Positions 46,210 to 59,549 of a stretch of DNA of 64,000 bases are shown here, piece after piece. Position numbers and translations under genes: made by a program. Numbering within the stretch: the stretch's first letter is position 1; the number at the start of each line of letters is the position of its first letter. Source of the stretch: Russula earlei (Eukaryota > Basidiomycota > Agaricomycetes > Russulales > Russulaceae); assembly GCA_025769875.1 (NCBI GenBank), contig JAGFNK010000083.1:1-64000 (forward strand). The letters are read 5' to 3'. The notes below the pieces were generated by a model. It had not been told where the DNA came from, made no database searches, and saw only the letters and a program-made list of their open reading frames with translations.

Positions 46210-47044
46210 GTGATGTGGAAGAGCCACCATCACCGGCACCAGCATCAGCACTGGCACCTACACTGCCGCATCCCCAGCATCCCCAGCTGCTGCCGCCATC
46301 TCAGCCTTGTCCTTTGGCGCCTCAGCTCTGTCCACCGTATTACCAGCCGCCACCTCAGCCGCTTTAGCACCAGCCATACCTCCCACTTCCCCAGTCACTA
46401 TCGCCATCTCAATGCCTCCAGTGCCCCCTATGCTTATGCCTATGAACTCGTGCTTGCCACCCACGCCCCTGCTTCCAGACCACACCACCATCTCACCGCC
46501 ATGCCACGTGAAAGACATCAACAAGGAACAAATAGAACAACCCCACGAAGAATCAGATGATGAAGAACATGCTGCCACCTCGAGAAGCAGAAGCTGCCAC
46601 CATCGCAGGCCATTCACCGACACACCTAGACATGCCAATAGCTCAGGATGCATGCTGCAGGCCACATGCTATTGCCCATGCATGCCACCACCACCTCAGT
46701 TGGAGACAACCATGCAGCCGTGGCCGAGACATGATGACAAGAGCAATAGCTGTGCTCAACGTCTTTGACAACTTCCACCCACACCTCACCTTGGAGCCTC
46801 TCGTGCCCTCCCTCCTAGCGCCCGACACCCACCCTGCCTTGGGTCTCCTCCATCCCCAAGTCATCAAAGCCTTCCACACCAACAATGCCTGGCATAAGGC
46901 ACATGGACATCCCCTTGCATGGGATATTCCCGACTCCAACTTCACCTCCACCTCCACCTCTGTGGACAGCACCACCGCCCACAATGGTGCTGCCCTGCCT
47001 CTGTACATTGCCTCCATACATTGCCTCCATCCTGGCCCTCGCCC
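46210..47044 (+). repeat. GC-rich module, CpG-depleted copy
   Basis: 46500-47040 matches 55980-56530 base for base except for very many CG to TG or CA changes (for example gaacatgctgccacct against gaacacgccgccgcct). 46210-46500 has the same Ala/Ser-rich style. At 47044 (ggccctcgccctc) the alignment stops and element B sequence begins. No reliable reading frame. Confidence 0.75.
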
Positions 47045-48263
47045 TCATACAACACGACTTAGACTGCTTCAACACAGAGAGGCAGTTCGAAGGGCGCTGG
47101 AGACAGACCCTCTACCTGCTAGGCAACTATGGGCTGCAGGCAGAACTCTACCGCTTGGACCATATTTACACCTTACAAGAGACGCTGGAAGCTAACTATA
47201 AGGTGCTCGAAGAAGAGGAGAAGCAGCTGCGCTACAAGCTCACAAGTACCTAGCCAAGAAGCGAGGAGTAGAGAGAGACAGGGCTGAAGCCAAGGAGAGA
47301 ATGGTGGCAGCCAAAGTACGCTCACATTGTTGGGAGTTCATTGAAGCAGGCTGTAGCCAGGGGGAAACCCCTCCAGGCATCTGGGCTGAAGAACTCCTCA
47401 CCAACTATCGGGCTGGGCAGCCCACTCCCCCTCTACCCGTCTTCGTCCCTCAGCTGCCTTTGGCAGACATCGCTCAGGGGTATGCTACCCCCGACCCAGA
47501 ACCAGTACCAGCCAGCCCCACACCTACGACAGTGCAAGGGTATTCGGAAGAGGAGATGGGCGTCCTCCAAACCATGTCCATGTCCGGTATGCGCCTTCGA
47601 GGAGGAGCAGGATCAGAAGCATCACCAAACCCTTCCCCCCAGAGCTCTATCTATTACCATTCCTATAGCAGCAGTGGAGAAGCATCTACTGCAACGGCTG
47701 ACTTCATTCCGGAGCCTCAGCAACTGAACATGATAGAAGGGAGGAGGAAAAGGAACCGATGCAAGTATTGTGGCAAGGTAGGACATTTTAACAAGTACTG
47801 TCCCCTACCCCACCAATATTGCCACGACCAACTGGCAGCAGACGCTGCCTCACATTGCCTAGTGCCTCCCTATCATCGCAGCTATGCCCCAGTCAGATCA
47901 TGCCCCTTTCACCGAGGATGGGAACTGGGACACTCGAGCAGGAAGAGGAAGTCCGACCAGGAGAGGGAGGACATAGCTAACCCATGCATCTTGCAGGTAG
48001 CGAAAGGAGAAGGGTCTAGGACCTTCCAGGAGCCTTTTGCTACAACTCCTCTCCGCTCCGACACACCTCCAGTCCGGAGGTTACCTAGGGACTCTGACAG
48101 ACTCCCACAGATCATGTCTCCTTCAGTCACTGCTGAGGAGTCAGAAGCGATAGTGGCCTCAGCATTGGCTGCCTATGAGGCAGCAGAAGAAGGCCAATAC
48201 ACCTTCACCACATCACCTCCTCCCCTTGATGATGATGGCGTTGACCCCACCACTCAATTTTAG
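47045..48263 (+). CDS. Third reading frame of A-type element B: coiled-coil and zinc-knuckle protein
   Basis: Homologue of 11643-12881. DLDCFNTERQFEGRWRQ to YKLTST (47053-47253) is followed by a one-base deletion near 47247. The main frame 47301-48263 is open: CWEFIEAGC, the Pro-rich stretch LPLADIAQGYATPDPEPVPA, the CCHC knuckle CKYCGKVGHFNKYC (about 47761-47802), SCPFHRGWELGHSS, and an acidic tail YTFTTSPPPLDDDG. It keeps CGA Arg codons at 47598 and 47913 where element A has TGA. Pol is absent: the 5' part of B was replaced by the GC-rich module. Likely a nucleic-acid-binding accessory protein; function not established. Confidence 0.7.
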
Positions 48264-48304
48264 AATCGTTGGTGTGTGGGACCACCAATCTGAAGGAGGG
48301 GTAA

Positions 48305-48893
48305 TGTTACCGAGTGGTTTGGGGTCCGGAAGATGCCGGAACACCTGAACTATGGACTGCACTGTTTGCATTATGCATGCATCAGATCTTGATCGTTTAT
48401 GTTCGTTGATATCACATTTGGAGCGCGTTGATCGTATCTTTCAAAAGATGTACTGAAGAAGCAATGAGTAGCATTGCTTCTGTCCCAGATGTTCCTGTAC
48501 CGCCACGTACGTCGATTCCTTGATTGGGGAAGCACTTAATGCTTCCAGCACCGAGAATCGTTCACATAGAAGCAACCTCGCTTCTATGAGCCGCCTTTTG
48601 CTTCTATAGCACCAACCAGTACTACAGTAGCATGAACCTTATCCCTGTAGGGCTATATAAAGCCTCCAGTAGAGACAGTTGAGCCTTAAGCTCAACTTAG
48701 TTTGCCAATCCCAAACAGTTGACTCCTACCCCATCTGCAGAGCCCCTCTCATCTTATTGTCATACTCTAGAAGGATCTAACACTCCTTCCCCTCCACAAG
48801 TATTGCTTGCTTGACTCAAGCATATCTGCATTGGTAGGACGCGTTTATAGACGCGACCATTGATCTTATTTAAGGCACTTTGGAGCCTTAACA
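48305..48893 (+). repeat. 3' LTR of element B (LTR-A family)
   Basis: 589 bp, TGTTACCGAGTGG to GGAGCCTTAACA, preceded by the purine tract ctgaaggaggggtaa. It lacks a short segment (about 25-30 bp) present in the copies at 12923 and 60857. The partner 5' LTR is not in the window. Confidence 0.9.
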
Positions 48894-49454
48894 CATCAGC
48901 AACATCAGTGAGTGATACAGAATCGCAGTGAGATGCTGGGAAAGGAGGTCATGAATCTGATGTATCAAATGGGTAATCCTGAGGGGCGATCCTGACCTCC
49001 TGTTTCAGTTTCAGGTAGGGTTGAGACCTCCGGGGAAGTGCAGCCACCAATGTTATGATTGTTGATATGATTATCATCCTGGGACCTTTGATATGCTGGA
49101 AAGAGAACATGAGCCAAAGTAGCGAAAGACACGTATTGGCACGCACATCAAAGTTGTGAGGACCAACTTCTCCTTCATCCTGTGTTGATATGCTTCAGAA
49201 CCTTCTTCTTCCTTTTTTCACTCGCTTGCACTTTTTGAAGTGGGCAGTATATGCTTGAGAACGGAAGCTCTTGAGGCAGATTGAGCATGTTTATGCCTCA
49301 GCTTTGGGTTTTCTCACTCTTGGCATTATTGATACAAGAAGAAAGGCAGATAAGGATGAATAGAGACACAGGGGATGTGTTGTGTGCCAACGACCTTCAC
49401 AAACAAAAAGTTCGCTCACTTGATTAGATAAAGCACCTATGACTTACATTGCTT
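48894..49454. other. Unassigned sequence with a possible TE zinc-finger remnant
   Basis: Apart from the small minus-strand frame at 49195-49326, nothing recognisable. A 65-codon minus-strand frame (49146-48949) has no known motif. Confidence 0.5.
49195..49326 (-). pseudogene. Short zinc-finger frame, possible transposase N-terminus
   Basis: 44 codons from ATG: MPRVRKPKAEA, one TAA, then TCSICLKSFRSQAYTAHFKK and CKRVKKGRRRF-stop. The CxxC...HxxxC pattern resembles the single zinc finger at the start of some basidiomycete transposase proteins (for example Plavaka-type). That assignment is a guess. No downstream catalytic sequence was found. Confidence 0.3.
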
Positions 49455-49548
49455 TATATTATATTTATATTTATATTTATATTTATATTTATATTTATAT
49501 TTATATTTATATTTATATTTATATTTATATTTATATTTATATTTATAT
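49455..49548. repeat. (TTTATA)n microsatellite
   Basis: About 15-16 perfect copies of the hexamer, flanked on both sides by a related ttgctttat motif. Non-coding. Confidence 0.97.
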
Positions 49549-49658
49549 GATTTATGTTGCTTTATCACTCAACCCCTTACAATATGTTGTCATAAAATAT
49601 AATTGGCCACTTCGAATTACAAGGATGTGTGATTTTGATAACAGACTTATCATGACAT

Positions 49659-50181
49659 TGTAGCGAGTCTGGGGACGCGCGAGTGAGATTGTAAGGCTGA
49701 CTGGTCCAAGGAAAGAGGAGAGGAGAGAGGGGAGGAGAGCAGTCCCAGCTGGAATGCTGAGTGCAGACAGGGACACGAAGATGGCTTCATCAGGCAGACA
49801 GAGGGAAGAGCAGGCAAAAGGGGATCTTATTCTGAACTGAGTAGCTAAACAGTTTATATACAGGAGAGAAGGTACTAGAGATGAAATGCATGAAAGAGAA
49901 TCCAGACTGGTCGAGATGGTCGAGGCAGTCGTGAAAGGCTTGAGACACAAACACGTCTAGTGTACCGAGGCATGTGTGCATGTGTGGTTGGTGGCAAGGG
50001 CTGGGCGATGCAATCAAGGTCTTGATGTTGCAGACGAGATGGCTTGTGGTGTGCAGTCAGTGGACGGCCTGGAACGAGAGGGAGGTGGCAAGGGATGAAA
50101 GGGAGCTGAGGTGTCAGTCTCATGTCATGTCGCATCACATTTTTGCATGTGATTTTGAGGCCAGCCAGAATCCTCCTTACA
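49659..50181 (-). mobile_element. Solo LTR 'G'
   Basis: 523 bp. On the minus strand it begins TGTAAGGAGGATTCTGGC and ends CCCAGACTCGCTACA, with TATA-like gtatataaac near 49851-49862. Flanking gacat and acgta do not match. Both ends recur close together at 55888-55976, and a related TATA region is at 39790. Confidence 0.7.
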
Positions 50182-50261
50182 ACGTAGCTTTGGTTAGACC
50201 CAAATGATAACCACGGTTATAATAAATATAGAATTTGATTATATAGCCAGTCAATTATAAT

Positions 50262-51154
50262 GATCTTCCCGATTTTCTGACATAGATGGTACTCATAACA
50301 AAGCTGGAACTGTCACAGAAGCAGTCGACCTTTACATTCCATTTAAAGGACAAGAACACCAAATGCACTTCTATATTGCTGAAATATCAACCAATGACAT
50401 GCTTCTTGGCTTCCCATTCCTCCATGCTACCAACCCTGCTGTTGATTGGACCAAAGGAACCCTTGAGGATACTGTTGTAGCCTCTACTTGGGATGCTGAC
50501 AAATGGATCAAGCGACTTCCTATACCCCCACACTTTGATCCTACTCCAATTAGAGTAGCAAAGATCAGCACTTCTACCCAATTAGCTGCACAAGCAGCTG
50601 ATCAAGACAAGAAGGACTGGAAGGATTTAGTCCCTCCTGACTATCATTGCTTTGAAAGGCTCTTTTCTGAAGAAGCCTCTCATCATTTTCCTACTTCCAA
50701 AACTTGGGATCATGCCATAGACTTAATCCCTGATGCTCCATCTATGCTCAATTGCAAGATCTACCCTCTTGCACCAGTGGAACAACAGGCCCAAGATGAA
50801 TTCCTAAAGGAACACTTTGAAAAAGGATATATACGTCCTTCAAAGTCACCATATGCCTCTCCTTGCTTCTTTGTAGGCAAGAAAGATGGCAAACGACGCT
50901 ATGTCCAAGACTATAGACGTCTTAATGTGATCACTGTTGAAAACAAAACCCCCCTTCCTCTTATTCCTGAAATCATTGCTCACTTAGGAAGTAAACAATA
51001 CTTCACTAAGTTCAACATACGATGGGGTTATAACAACATATGCATCAAAGATGGTGACCAATGGAAGGCAGCATTTAAAACAAACAAGGGCTTATTTGAA
51101 CCTATGGTGATGACCTTTGGTCTCACTAACGCCCCTGCTACCTTCCAATCTATG
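50262..51154 (+). pseudogene. Ty3/gypsy pol fragment 'E' (protease end and RT)
   Basis: Open from about 50288 to the LTR insertion at 51155: the late protease region (DGTHNKAGTVTEAVDLYI, NDMLLGFPFL), then RT (KIYPLAPVEQQAQDEF, GYIRPSKSPYASPCFFVG, RYVQDYRRLNVITVENK, YFTKFNIRWGYNNI, VMTFGLTNAPATFQS). It is cut before YxDD by the LTR of element D. It differs clearly from elements A and C, so it is a third gypsy lineage. The start is missing. Confidence 0.85.
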
Positions 51155-51983
51155 TGTTATGAACCAAGGCCAGGTACTGGCCATATATTGTCCTATTCTA
51201 CTCAAGAGAGACCTCTCTCACCTTGCATTACCAACTCCCTTCCGTTTCTTGGGCTATCCCTCCTGCGGTGCAAGATATCGCTATTGCAAAGGCACCATAA
51301 CATGACCAGGCACCCATTTCCTAATCGGGTAATCATTGCATGGCAGCCACATGGACACCCAGCCACCAAGAACCCAAAACAGCAGCACAAACTCTTAGAA
51401 ACTGTTGCATAACTCATCTGACATCATCAAGGCTCCAATGACATCATGGCTGACTGAGTGACTCCACAGTGACCTCATAGGCTCGCTAAGCGCTCCACAG
51501 TGACATCATAATGATGTCATCATTCCACAATGATCAGTAATGCACTCAGTAAGCCTGAAACTTGACACAAGCAAATTTATGCCTCTGTCATCCTATTGGA
51601 TGGTACCAAAGGGTCTAGAATAGTCCCAGTTCTTTGTAATCGACCTTGTACACTGTATATAAGCCCCAATGAAGCATGGCAGTCATCAGACTGTCCATTT
51701 GTGATACTCTCATACTCCTGGGTACTCCCCTGCGACCGCTCAGTTTAAAGACTTCCCTCGCCTCCAAGGTACTCTTCAACGACTGCCTTGTTTAAAGCCC
51801 CTTCGCTGCACTGGCCTCTAGTCTTCGCCTTTGCCTCTTGCAACACCTACCAGTCCCTATCTGGTACCTCCTTGTCGTTTGGCTCGTCCTCCTGTTCAAC
51901 ACCGCCCTCACCGTGTACCATCTGTTCCGACCCTTGCCCACCTGCTCCTGAGTCCATAGTGATCAGCAGTACATGTCTTGACA
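51155..51983 (+). repeat. 5' LTR of element D (LTR-C family)
   Basis: 829 bp, TGTTATGAACCAAGG to ATGTCTTGACA, inserted in gypsy fragment E. TATA-like gtatataagcccc near 51655. The predicted leader encodes MAVIRLSICDTLILLG, a TAA, and the hydrophobic segment PIWYLLVVWLVLLFN in the same frame. Confidence 0.92.
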
Positions 51984-52757
51984 TCTGGACAGTCTCTCAT
52001 CATCCCTGTATTGACCAGCCAATGCTCAAGTGTCCACTCCTAACTCCCCCACTTTGGTTAACACCTCCTTGCGCCTCCCTTCTCTAGTGCTGTCACCGGT
52101 CCGGCTCGAAACCGCTTGGAGCCGAGCCAGAGCCGCATCTGAGCCGAATTAAGCCGTTAACGGCTCGCAGCTCAAAACCGTCCAGAAACGGCGCGAGCCG
52201 TTTCGAGCCGCTTCGAAGTGCTAGTCTGCCAAATTTGGATATGGTTGCTCAATTTGGAGAGTGGTCTGTGGCTGTCTGCGGTTTCGAGCCGTTTCAAAGT
52301 GCCAGATTTGGATATGGTTGCTCAATTTGGAGAGTTGTCTGCCACTCTGCCTCTGGAATACCTCTAGATTCAGTTACCGTTGTGGTCCTGTACGGTTGTA
52401 CCTCATATTTTATATCACCTTGACACAAGGGCCACTCATAAACAATCGCACTGGCAAGTACTTATTCCTTTTCCTTTGCTTGTTGAAGGCTCGGGTATGC
52501 AGGCTTCCTAGCACTTGCAATGTTGCACAGTACTAGTATAAGGGGTGCTGTCTGGCTGGCCACTGAATCACGCGTGCCACCTGCCCTTCCGACAGCCCAG
52601 GGCCACGCATTGCCTGCAGTCGCACCCGCTGAGTAGCGCCATCATCGGTCATCCGGCTTATGATCGCCGTCCTCTCTCCATCTTCGTCACGCAGACCTAG
52701 CCCCGACAACTCGATCTCAGGTGCATGTACGAGCGTCTCGGCTTTCATCTCGATTAA

Positions 52758-53740
<983 letters not shown>

Positions 53741-53821
53741 CCGCAGTCGCAGCCACGCCTGTCGCACTCCCGGCGTCGACCCGCCATCCGTCTACATCGC
53801 GCGCCGCACTCCGCCGTCAGC

Positions 53822-54233
53822 ATGCCAACTCCGTTAGAATACCTCAAGCTCAAGTGGGATCTGGAGGACCTTATCGCCTCCTCGTCAAGACTCTGCATGC
53901 ACGACCGAGAGGACGTAGACGAATACTACCGGAGCTTCAGGGCAATCTGCGGTCCCCTTGTCCGCGCGCGTCGCCTGTCCTACGAAGATTGCGACGAGTC
54001 ATTCTGGCTCGGACTCCACCCGGACGACCGCCGGTTGGTCTCCCGACGCCTCGGCCCCTGGCGCACGAACGAACAGCTGAGGCAATTTGTTGAATTCCGA
54101 GAGGCGTTCGACACTTTGATCAAGATATTCTCTCAACGACCTTGCGACATCCGGTGGGAACAAGGCCTTAGACATCTCGGGAGAGTGCTGGACGAGGACG
54201 ACGATGAATACTTCTCGCGCCCCACATATACTG
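53822..54233 (+). CDS. Gag-like reading frame start inside the hAT cargo
   Basis: From ATG 53822: [59 protein letters not shown], ending about residue 137 at [13 protein letters not shown]. The FWLGLHPDD pattern and helical character recall retrotransposon capsid proteins of basidiomycetes. The frame stays open to 55108 through an Ala/Ser/Val-rich tract that has no fold. It begins directly after the AROM fragment. Possibly from the LTR-G family, whose terminal pieces lie nearby. Confidence 0.5.
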
Positions 54234-56530
54234 CCGTGTCAGCCTCCCCAGTTGTCGCCCCAATCTCGTCAGCGCCCGCACCCTCCATCCCATCCGCCGC
54301 CTCCTCAGCTTCACCCGTTCCTGTCGCCGTCCCCACCGCGCCTCCAGTCTCGCCCTCTGCTGCCCTTGTCGCACCCGTCATCGCCGCCACCTCGTCTGCC
54401 CCCGCCGCCGTAGCCTTAGCCACGACATCGCCTATCACCACCGTCCCCGTCTCTGCCCAGCCAGCTCCCGCGCCCTCAGCCTCGTCCGTCACCTCGTCCG
54501 TCACCCCGTCCGCCGCCACAGTAGCCTCAGTCGTGCCAGCCGCCGACTTCGCATCAGCCTCCGTCTTAGCCTCGCTCGCACTCGTCAGTTCAGCCCAGTC
54601 CGTCATAGCACCAGCATCGCCAGCCGCTGCCGTCTCCACCATGCCCTCAGCCTCAGCCTTCTCAGTCTCAGCCGCCACCACCGCGCCCCTAGTTTTGCCA
54701 GCCGTCTCCGTCGCCCCAGCTTTAGATCAGTCAACCGCCGCCACCGCGCTCTTAGCCTTGCCAGCCGCCTTAGTCTCGTCAGCCGCCCCCCGTAGCCTCA
54801 GCCTCAGCCACCGACGTCTTAGCGCCACACGCCGCCGCCTCCACCGTCTCACTAGCCACCGCCGCCACGCCCTTGTCAGCCACAGTCGCCGTCGCCCCTG
54901 CGTCGCTCTCAGTCGTCGCCTCCGCTCCGTCCGCCTCCGCCGTCGCACCAGCTCAGTCCGCCGCCACCTTCTCAGTCTCAGCCTCAGTCTTCTCAGTCTC
55001 AGCCGCCGCCTTAGTAGTTTCGCGCGACACCAGCACCGCCGCACCGCCGCAACCCCTCGCCACCAGCACCACCCCAGAAGACCAAGAAGGCCTCGGCCAC
55101 GAACTTAGCTACGACACGCCACAACAGGAGCAGAAGCCGCCGCCACACCGCCGCCGCAGGAGAAGCAGCCGCCGACGCCAACAGCACACCGCACGCCGCC
55201 TCCCACATCGCCTCCCCGTCCGTTCGCGCGCTCTTGCCCACGTCTGCTTCCGACACCTGCAGTGGAGACGACCCCACCACCGCCGCCGCAAGACGACAAC
55301 ACGAACAACGCGCAAGTCATACCCACGCCTTTCCACGACGCCATCGCCTACGCCCTTGACTTCTCGCCACCTCGTTGCCTCAAACGACCACGCCTCAGCC
55401 TCCGCCACAACAACACCAACAGGATCAACGACAACAACAACGGCGCGGTCGACGCTTGGCAACACCACGAGGCACGACGACACATTCGACACGCCGCAAC
55501 ACGCCCTGCCACCTTCCGTGTCGCCTCCAGCCCTCCTTCTCGAGTCCTCGCCACCTGCGTCTCTATCTACGAACTCACGCTCGCCGCCTACGCCTCCGCT
55601 CCTCGTCCACGCCCGCTGCCACCACCTGCAATGGAGACGACCACGCCGCCGCCGCCACAAGACAACACCACCGCCACGCAGCCGCCATCTCGTCACCGCC
55701 GCCCTCGTCTCCATCGCCTCCGTTTCCCATCGCCCTCGCCTCTTCCGTCGTCGCCATCACCGATCGCCGCCTTCGCGTCTTCACAAGCAGCCGCCACCGC
55801 CGCCTCAATTCAGGCGCGAAAGGCTCAAAACACTCGCATTCAGACGCTTGACCGAGGACGGTCAAAGTTTCAAGCCCCCGGGAGGTGTAAGGAGGATTCT
55901 GGCTGGCCACGGAATCACGTGCGGAAACGCGACGCGACACAACCCGACACCCTCTCGTCCCCGGACTCGCTACACCGCCATCTCGCCGCCACGCCTCGTA
56001 AAAGACGTCAACGAGGAACAAGTAGAACAACCCCACGAAGAATCGGATGATGAAGAACACGCCGCCGCCTCAGAGAAGCAGAAGCCGCCACCATCGCAGG
56101 CCGTTCGCCGACACACCCAGACACGCCGATAGCTCAGGATGCACGCCGCACGCCACGCGCTATTGGCCATGCGTGCCACCGCCACCTCAGTTGGAGGCGA
56201 CCACGCAGCCGTGGCCGAGACACGACGACAAGAGCAATAGCCGTGCTCAACGTCTGTGACAACTTCCGCCCACACCTCGCCTCGGAGCCTCTCGTGCCCT
56301 CCCTCCTAGCGCCCGACACCCGCCCTGCCTTGGGTCTCCTCCATCCCCAAGTCGTCGCAGCCCTCCGCTGCTGACAACGCCTAGCGTAAGGCACACGGAC
56401 ATCCCCTCGCATGGGATATTCCTGACTCCGACTTCACCTCCATCTCCACGTCTGCGGACGGCACCACTGCCCACAACGGTGCTGCCCTGCCTCCGTACAT
56501 CGCCTTCGTCCCGGCCCTCGCCCTCGGATC
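54234..56530 (+). repeat. GC-rich Ala/Ser/Pro/Arg module, CpG-intact copy
   Basis: Low-complexity coding-like DNA open in several frames on both strands. Parts recur in the foldback arms (17680-18360, 19290-19985), at 38831-39789 and at 46210-47044, always more CpG-depleted there. Because frames overlap and none is shared as an intact ORF, I treat it as a repeat, not a gene. Confidence 0.7.
55888..55976 (+). repeat. Collapsed LTR-G remnant
   Basis: tgtaaggaggattctggctg at the left and ccggactcgctaca at the right are the two ends of the 523-bp solo LTR G, here only about 89 bp apart. An internal deletion is the simplest explanation. A further partial match (tctggctggccac) lies at about 52548. 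Confidence 0.6.
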
Positions 56531-57244
56531 GCCCGCGGCGCGCACCCTCGCACTCGCAGAGATGCTCGAGCGCTGGCGCGCAGAAGCAAACGGGAAGGGC
56601 GGCTCATTCGCAGGCGTGATCGGTGGCTCGCGCTGGCGCGCGGAGTGGTATGACGTGTATCGAGCTCCGGGCGGCGAGCTGCGCACGGACGGACGAGATC
56701 CGCACTCTCATCAAGAAGCTGGGCGAGCCGCTGCGCTTCCGCCTCCAGTCATCGGGACGTGACCAGGAACTCATGAGGGGATACAGCTCTCCGGTTACCC
56801 TGTAGTTCTCGGCGATTGGGGACGCCTCATCATCATTTGTTACAATGTATCAATATATCCATCTATCTGGATTACAGTATTGTGCTTGCTACTTCAGTAC
56901 ACTTGGCATGTAGATGAGAAATTGAACTGATCACATAAGTTACATAAGGCAGCGGTACAACCGTACAAGACTTTGTGATCTCAAAATGGAAATAGATCCA
57001 AAAGTAGACATGACCCAAATGGGGCGGCTAACTCATAACTCAACGACGCAAGTGCCAAGTGGCAACAAGAGCATTCGAATGTTCTCAAAATGGAAAGTAG
57101 ATCCAAAAGTAGACATGGCCCAAATGGGGCGGCTCGAATCGGCTCAAGCCGCAAGCCAGGCTTGGCTCGGTCCGGCTCACCCAATCTGGCCAAGCCGTTG
57201 CTGAGCCGAACCGAGCCGGACCGGACCGAGCCGTGAAAGCACTA

Positions 57245-58122
57245 CCCTTCTCCTCTGCAACCTACCCCACACACTGCCCTTCGCATCCTCACTGAGGACA
57301 TCGACCCAGTTGACACATCCTCGCCCCTCAGCATCTTGTACTCCCCAACAGCCCCACCATCATCGCCTATCACTGCCCAGCCTATTCCAGGCGACTTTGT
57401 CCCTGTCGGCACTCCCCCTCCAGCACTAGAACAAACAGCAGCAAGCGGACTGTCCTCCCTTGCCTGAAGGCTTCCTTGATTGCCCTCCTTGCACAGCATT
57501 CCGGTTCCACCCTCATCAGTACTTTGTCCTTCCCACCACCAATTGTTCCCACGAGCAGTGGCGTCCCCTCCACGACTTAAATCACCAAGACTACCTGGGA
57601 TGCATCCCTACTACAGACCAGTTGAGTCGTCGTGCCTTCACAGACACCTACACAACCGCCTTTCATGCACGCATCGTCCACACTTTTGCTGTGGAACCTT
57701 CCAACGCTGCCCTTGCCACCGAGTACAACTTAACCCCCTTTGGCATCTGTTCCAACGTCAGGATATATGCCCCAGATGCTGACTTCCCCCTCAGATGCAT
57801 CGCATATATCTTCAATACTTCTTTGTTTAGGAAACTACTTACCTTGCCTGCTATTTACCACCCTGCTTACAAGGGCTCATTTTGCTTATCTATTGTACAC
57901 GACTTCTTGGACGGATGCCTCGCTTTTGCTTATGGTTACTTACATTTCGAGGAGAACAGTAACCGTGTATCCCTATGTCACTATTCAACTTATACAGTCG
58001 ACACCATCCGCTTCAACCCACAGTTACTTCGCTTTTGTTTTACACCTCATATTCCCCCTAACCCTCTCGAAATAATTGAGAGGTACCGTCTCGAAACCAT
58101 AGATCTTGCGCACAGTTCTTAA
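57245..58122 (+). pseudogene. ORF1 of element D, unknown protein
   Basis: Continues the frame cut by the hAT element. Its first ~18 codons are at about 52030-52084 (VSTPNSPTLVNTSLRLPS type, again GTG not ATG). A one-base gain near 57426 shifts the frame. From 57460 it is open to TAA at 58120-58122 and closely matches ORF1 of element C (HPHQYFVLPTTN, YNLTPFGICSNV, CLSIVHDFLDG). Many differences from C are conservative or silent. Confidence 0.65.
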
Positions 58123-58189
58123 AAAGTAAGAACCAGCCTTGTAACGCTTCAATAAAGATTGAATAAACCTTTCTTCTTTGCCTTGACTA

Positions 58190-58600
58190 AAGCGCCTCGA
58201 GGATACACCTTAGAAGAAGATGAAGAAGAGGACGCTATCACCAGACACATCTTGAGCCTAAATCATTATTGAACTTGGGCCTCCACCGCATTCCCTGTCA
58301 CCACCTAAACCTACCTACGTGTTCAAAGAGGGAATTACTTGAATTCAAGAACTATTGTATGTAGGCTTGGCATCTTAGAACAACACACTTTTTAGTGTAT
58401 CAACATCCCACTGGAGAGATAAATGACTTTGCTATCTCACCAGCAGAATTCGAAGGATACTTGTGGAAAACCCAAGTAGTCTTGACCCAAAGTAGCATCA
58501 CCAAAGAATACTCCCGAATCCACTTAAGAAAACACCAAGGAAGACCTGACACCATTTGACTGAAACCAGCCTACACCATTGCATATCCTTGGAACAACAG
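58190..58600 (+). pseudogene. ORF2 remnant of element D
   Basis: Keeps the start (LEEDEEEDAITRHI-like) with TGA at 58270-58272, exactly where element C has TGA, then a deletion joint near 58306, then the end region (SPAEFEGYLWKTQVVLTQSS). Confidence 0.6.
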
Positions 58601-58995
58601 CCATTGGACTATAACCATCATCTAGATCTATGAGCACTAGGAGAGACATCACTGACGAAGAAGAAAATCTAATCCTACTCCTATTTGAAAACCTCAGCTA
58701 CAACACCCAAGATCACTGTTACTGAGGAAGATTTGTGGGTGCACCTATTATTAACCACAGAAATCTTTCTGACACTTGGTTATACAAAGACGACAACGAC
58801 AAAGTTACCACCGAACAACTTAAAGCAGCAGCCCCAGGAGCAGAGAACGTTCAAGACTTCAATCCCTATAACTATACAGGCCTCTTCCTAGACAAACCAG
58901 TCAAGCGGAGCCATTCTAGAAAACATTGGGTTTACTATAACAATCAAGAAGTCAATTTTACAGCCAGAAAAACTCAAGAAGTTACTGCTATCTTA

Positions 58996-59549
58996 GGCCC
59001 CTTTTACCAACTGAGAATTCTTGAATCTTGAACTTGAACTTGGATTTCGGGATTTTCCAGGAGTGACAGGAGTGACAGGAGTGATGTAAGTGATATGATG
59101 TATATAATAAATTAATATGCATTTTTTTCTGTTGTCATTTGCATATTCACATATTTGGGGTTACACATGATGTGTCAGCGTCAAACTTGGAGTCGAGCAG
59201 TCTAACTTGAGCTCAACATCTGGGTGCTTGCAGCCCCATTTTCACCAGAGCTGCACATACAAAATTTGCACAAAGATGTGCACCCACACATTGGTGACAC
59301 ATATTCTGCCTTAATGACATGCTTGCAATACCCCACTTGGAAGGAGTGGAAGGAAGGGTTAGAAAAAATATTTTACATATCACATGTAAACCCAGAAAAT
59401 CACACCAGAAAATAACTCATATTTGAAATGGACTTGTATTAGTTTATTATGTCACTTACATCACACCTGTCATTCCTGTCACTCCCTGGAAAATCCCGAA
59501 ATCCAAGTTCAAGTTCAAGATTCAAGAATTCTCGGTTGGTAAAAGGGCC
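58996..59549 (+). mobile_element. MITE copy 3, in element D gag
   Basis: 554 bp, flanked by TTA (58993-58995 and 59550-59552), same orientation as copy 1 and very similar to it over the full length. Confidence 0.92.

Noticed and set aside
49439..49663. A small protein of alternating Tyr and Ile
   Set aside because: It is the translation of the (TTTATA)n microsatellite.
50363..51412. A single 349-codon gypsy protein
   Set aside because: The frame runs by chance past 51154 into the LTR of element D; only the part before 51155 is pol.
54133..56686. Many long overlapping open frames on both strands of the GC-rich hAT cargo
   Set aside because: High GC and skewed codons keep all frames open; none is preserved between the module copies, so they are not called as genes apart from the gag-like start.
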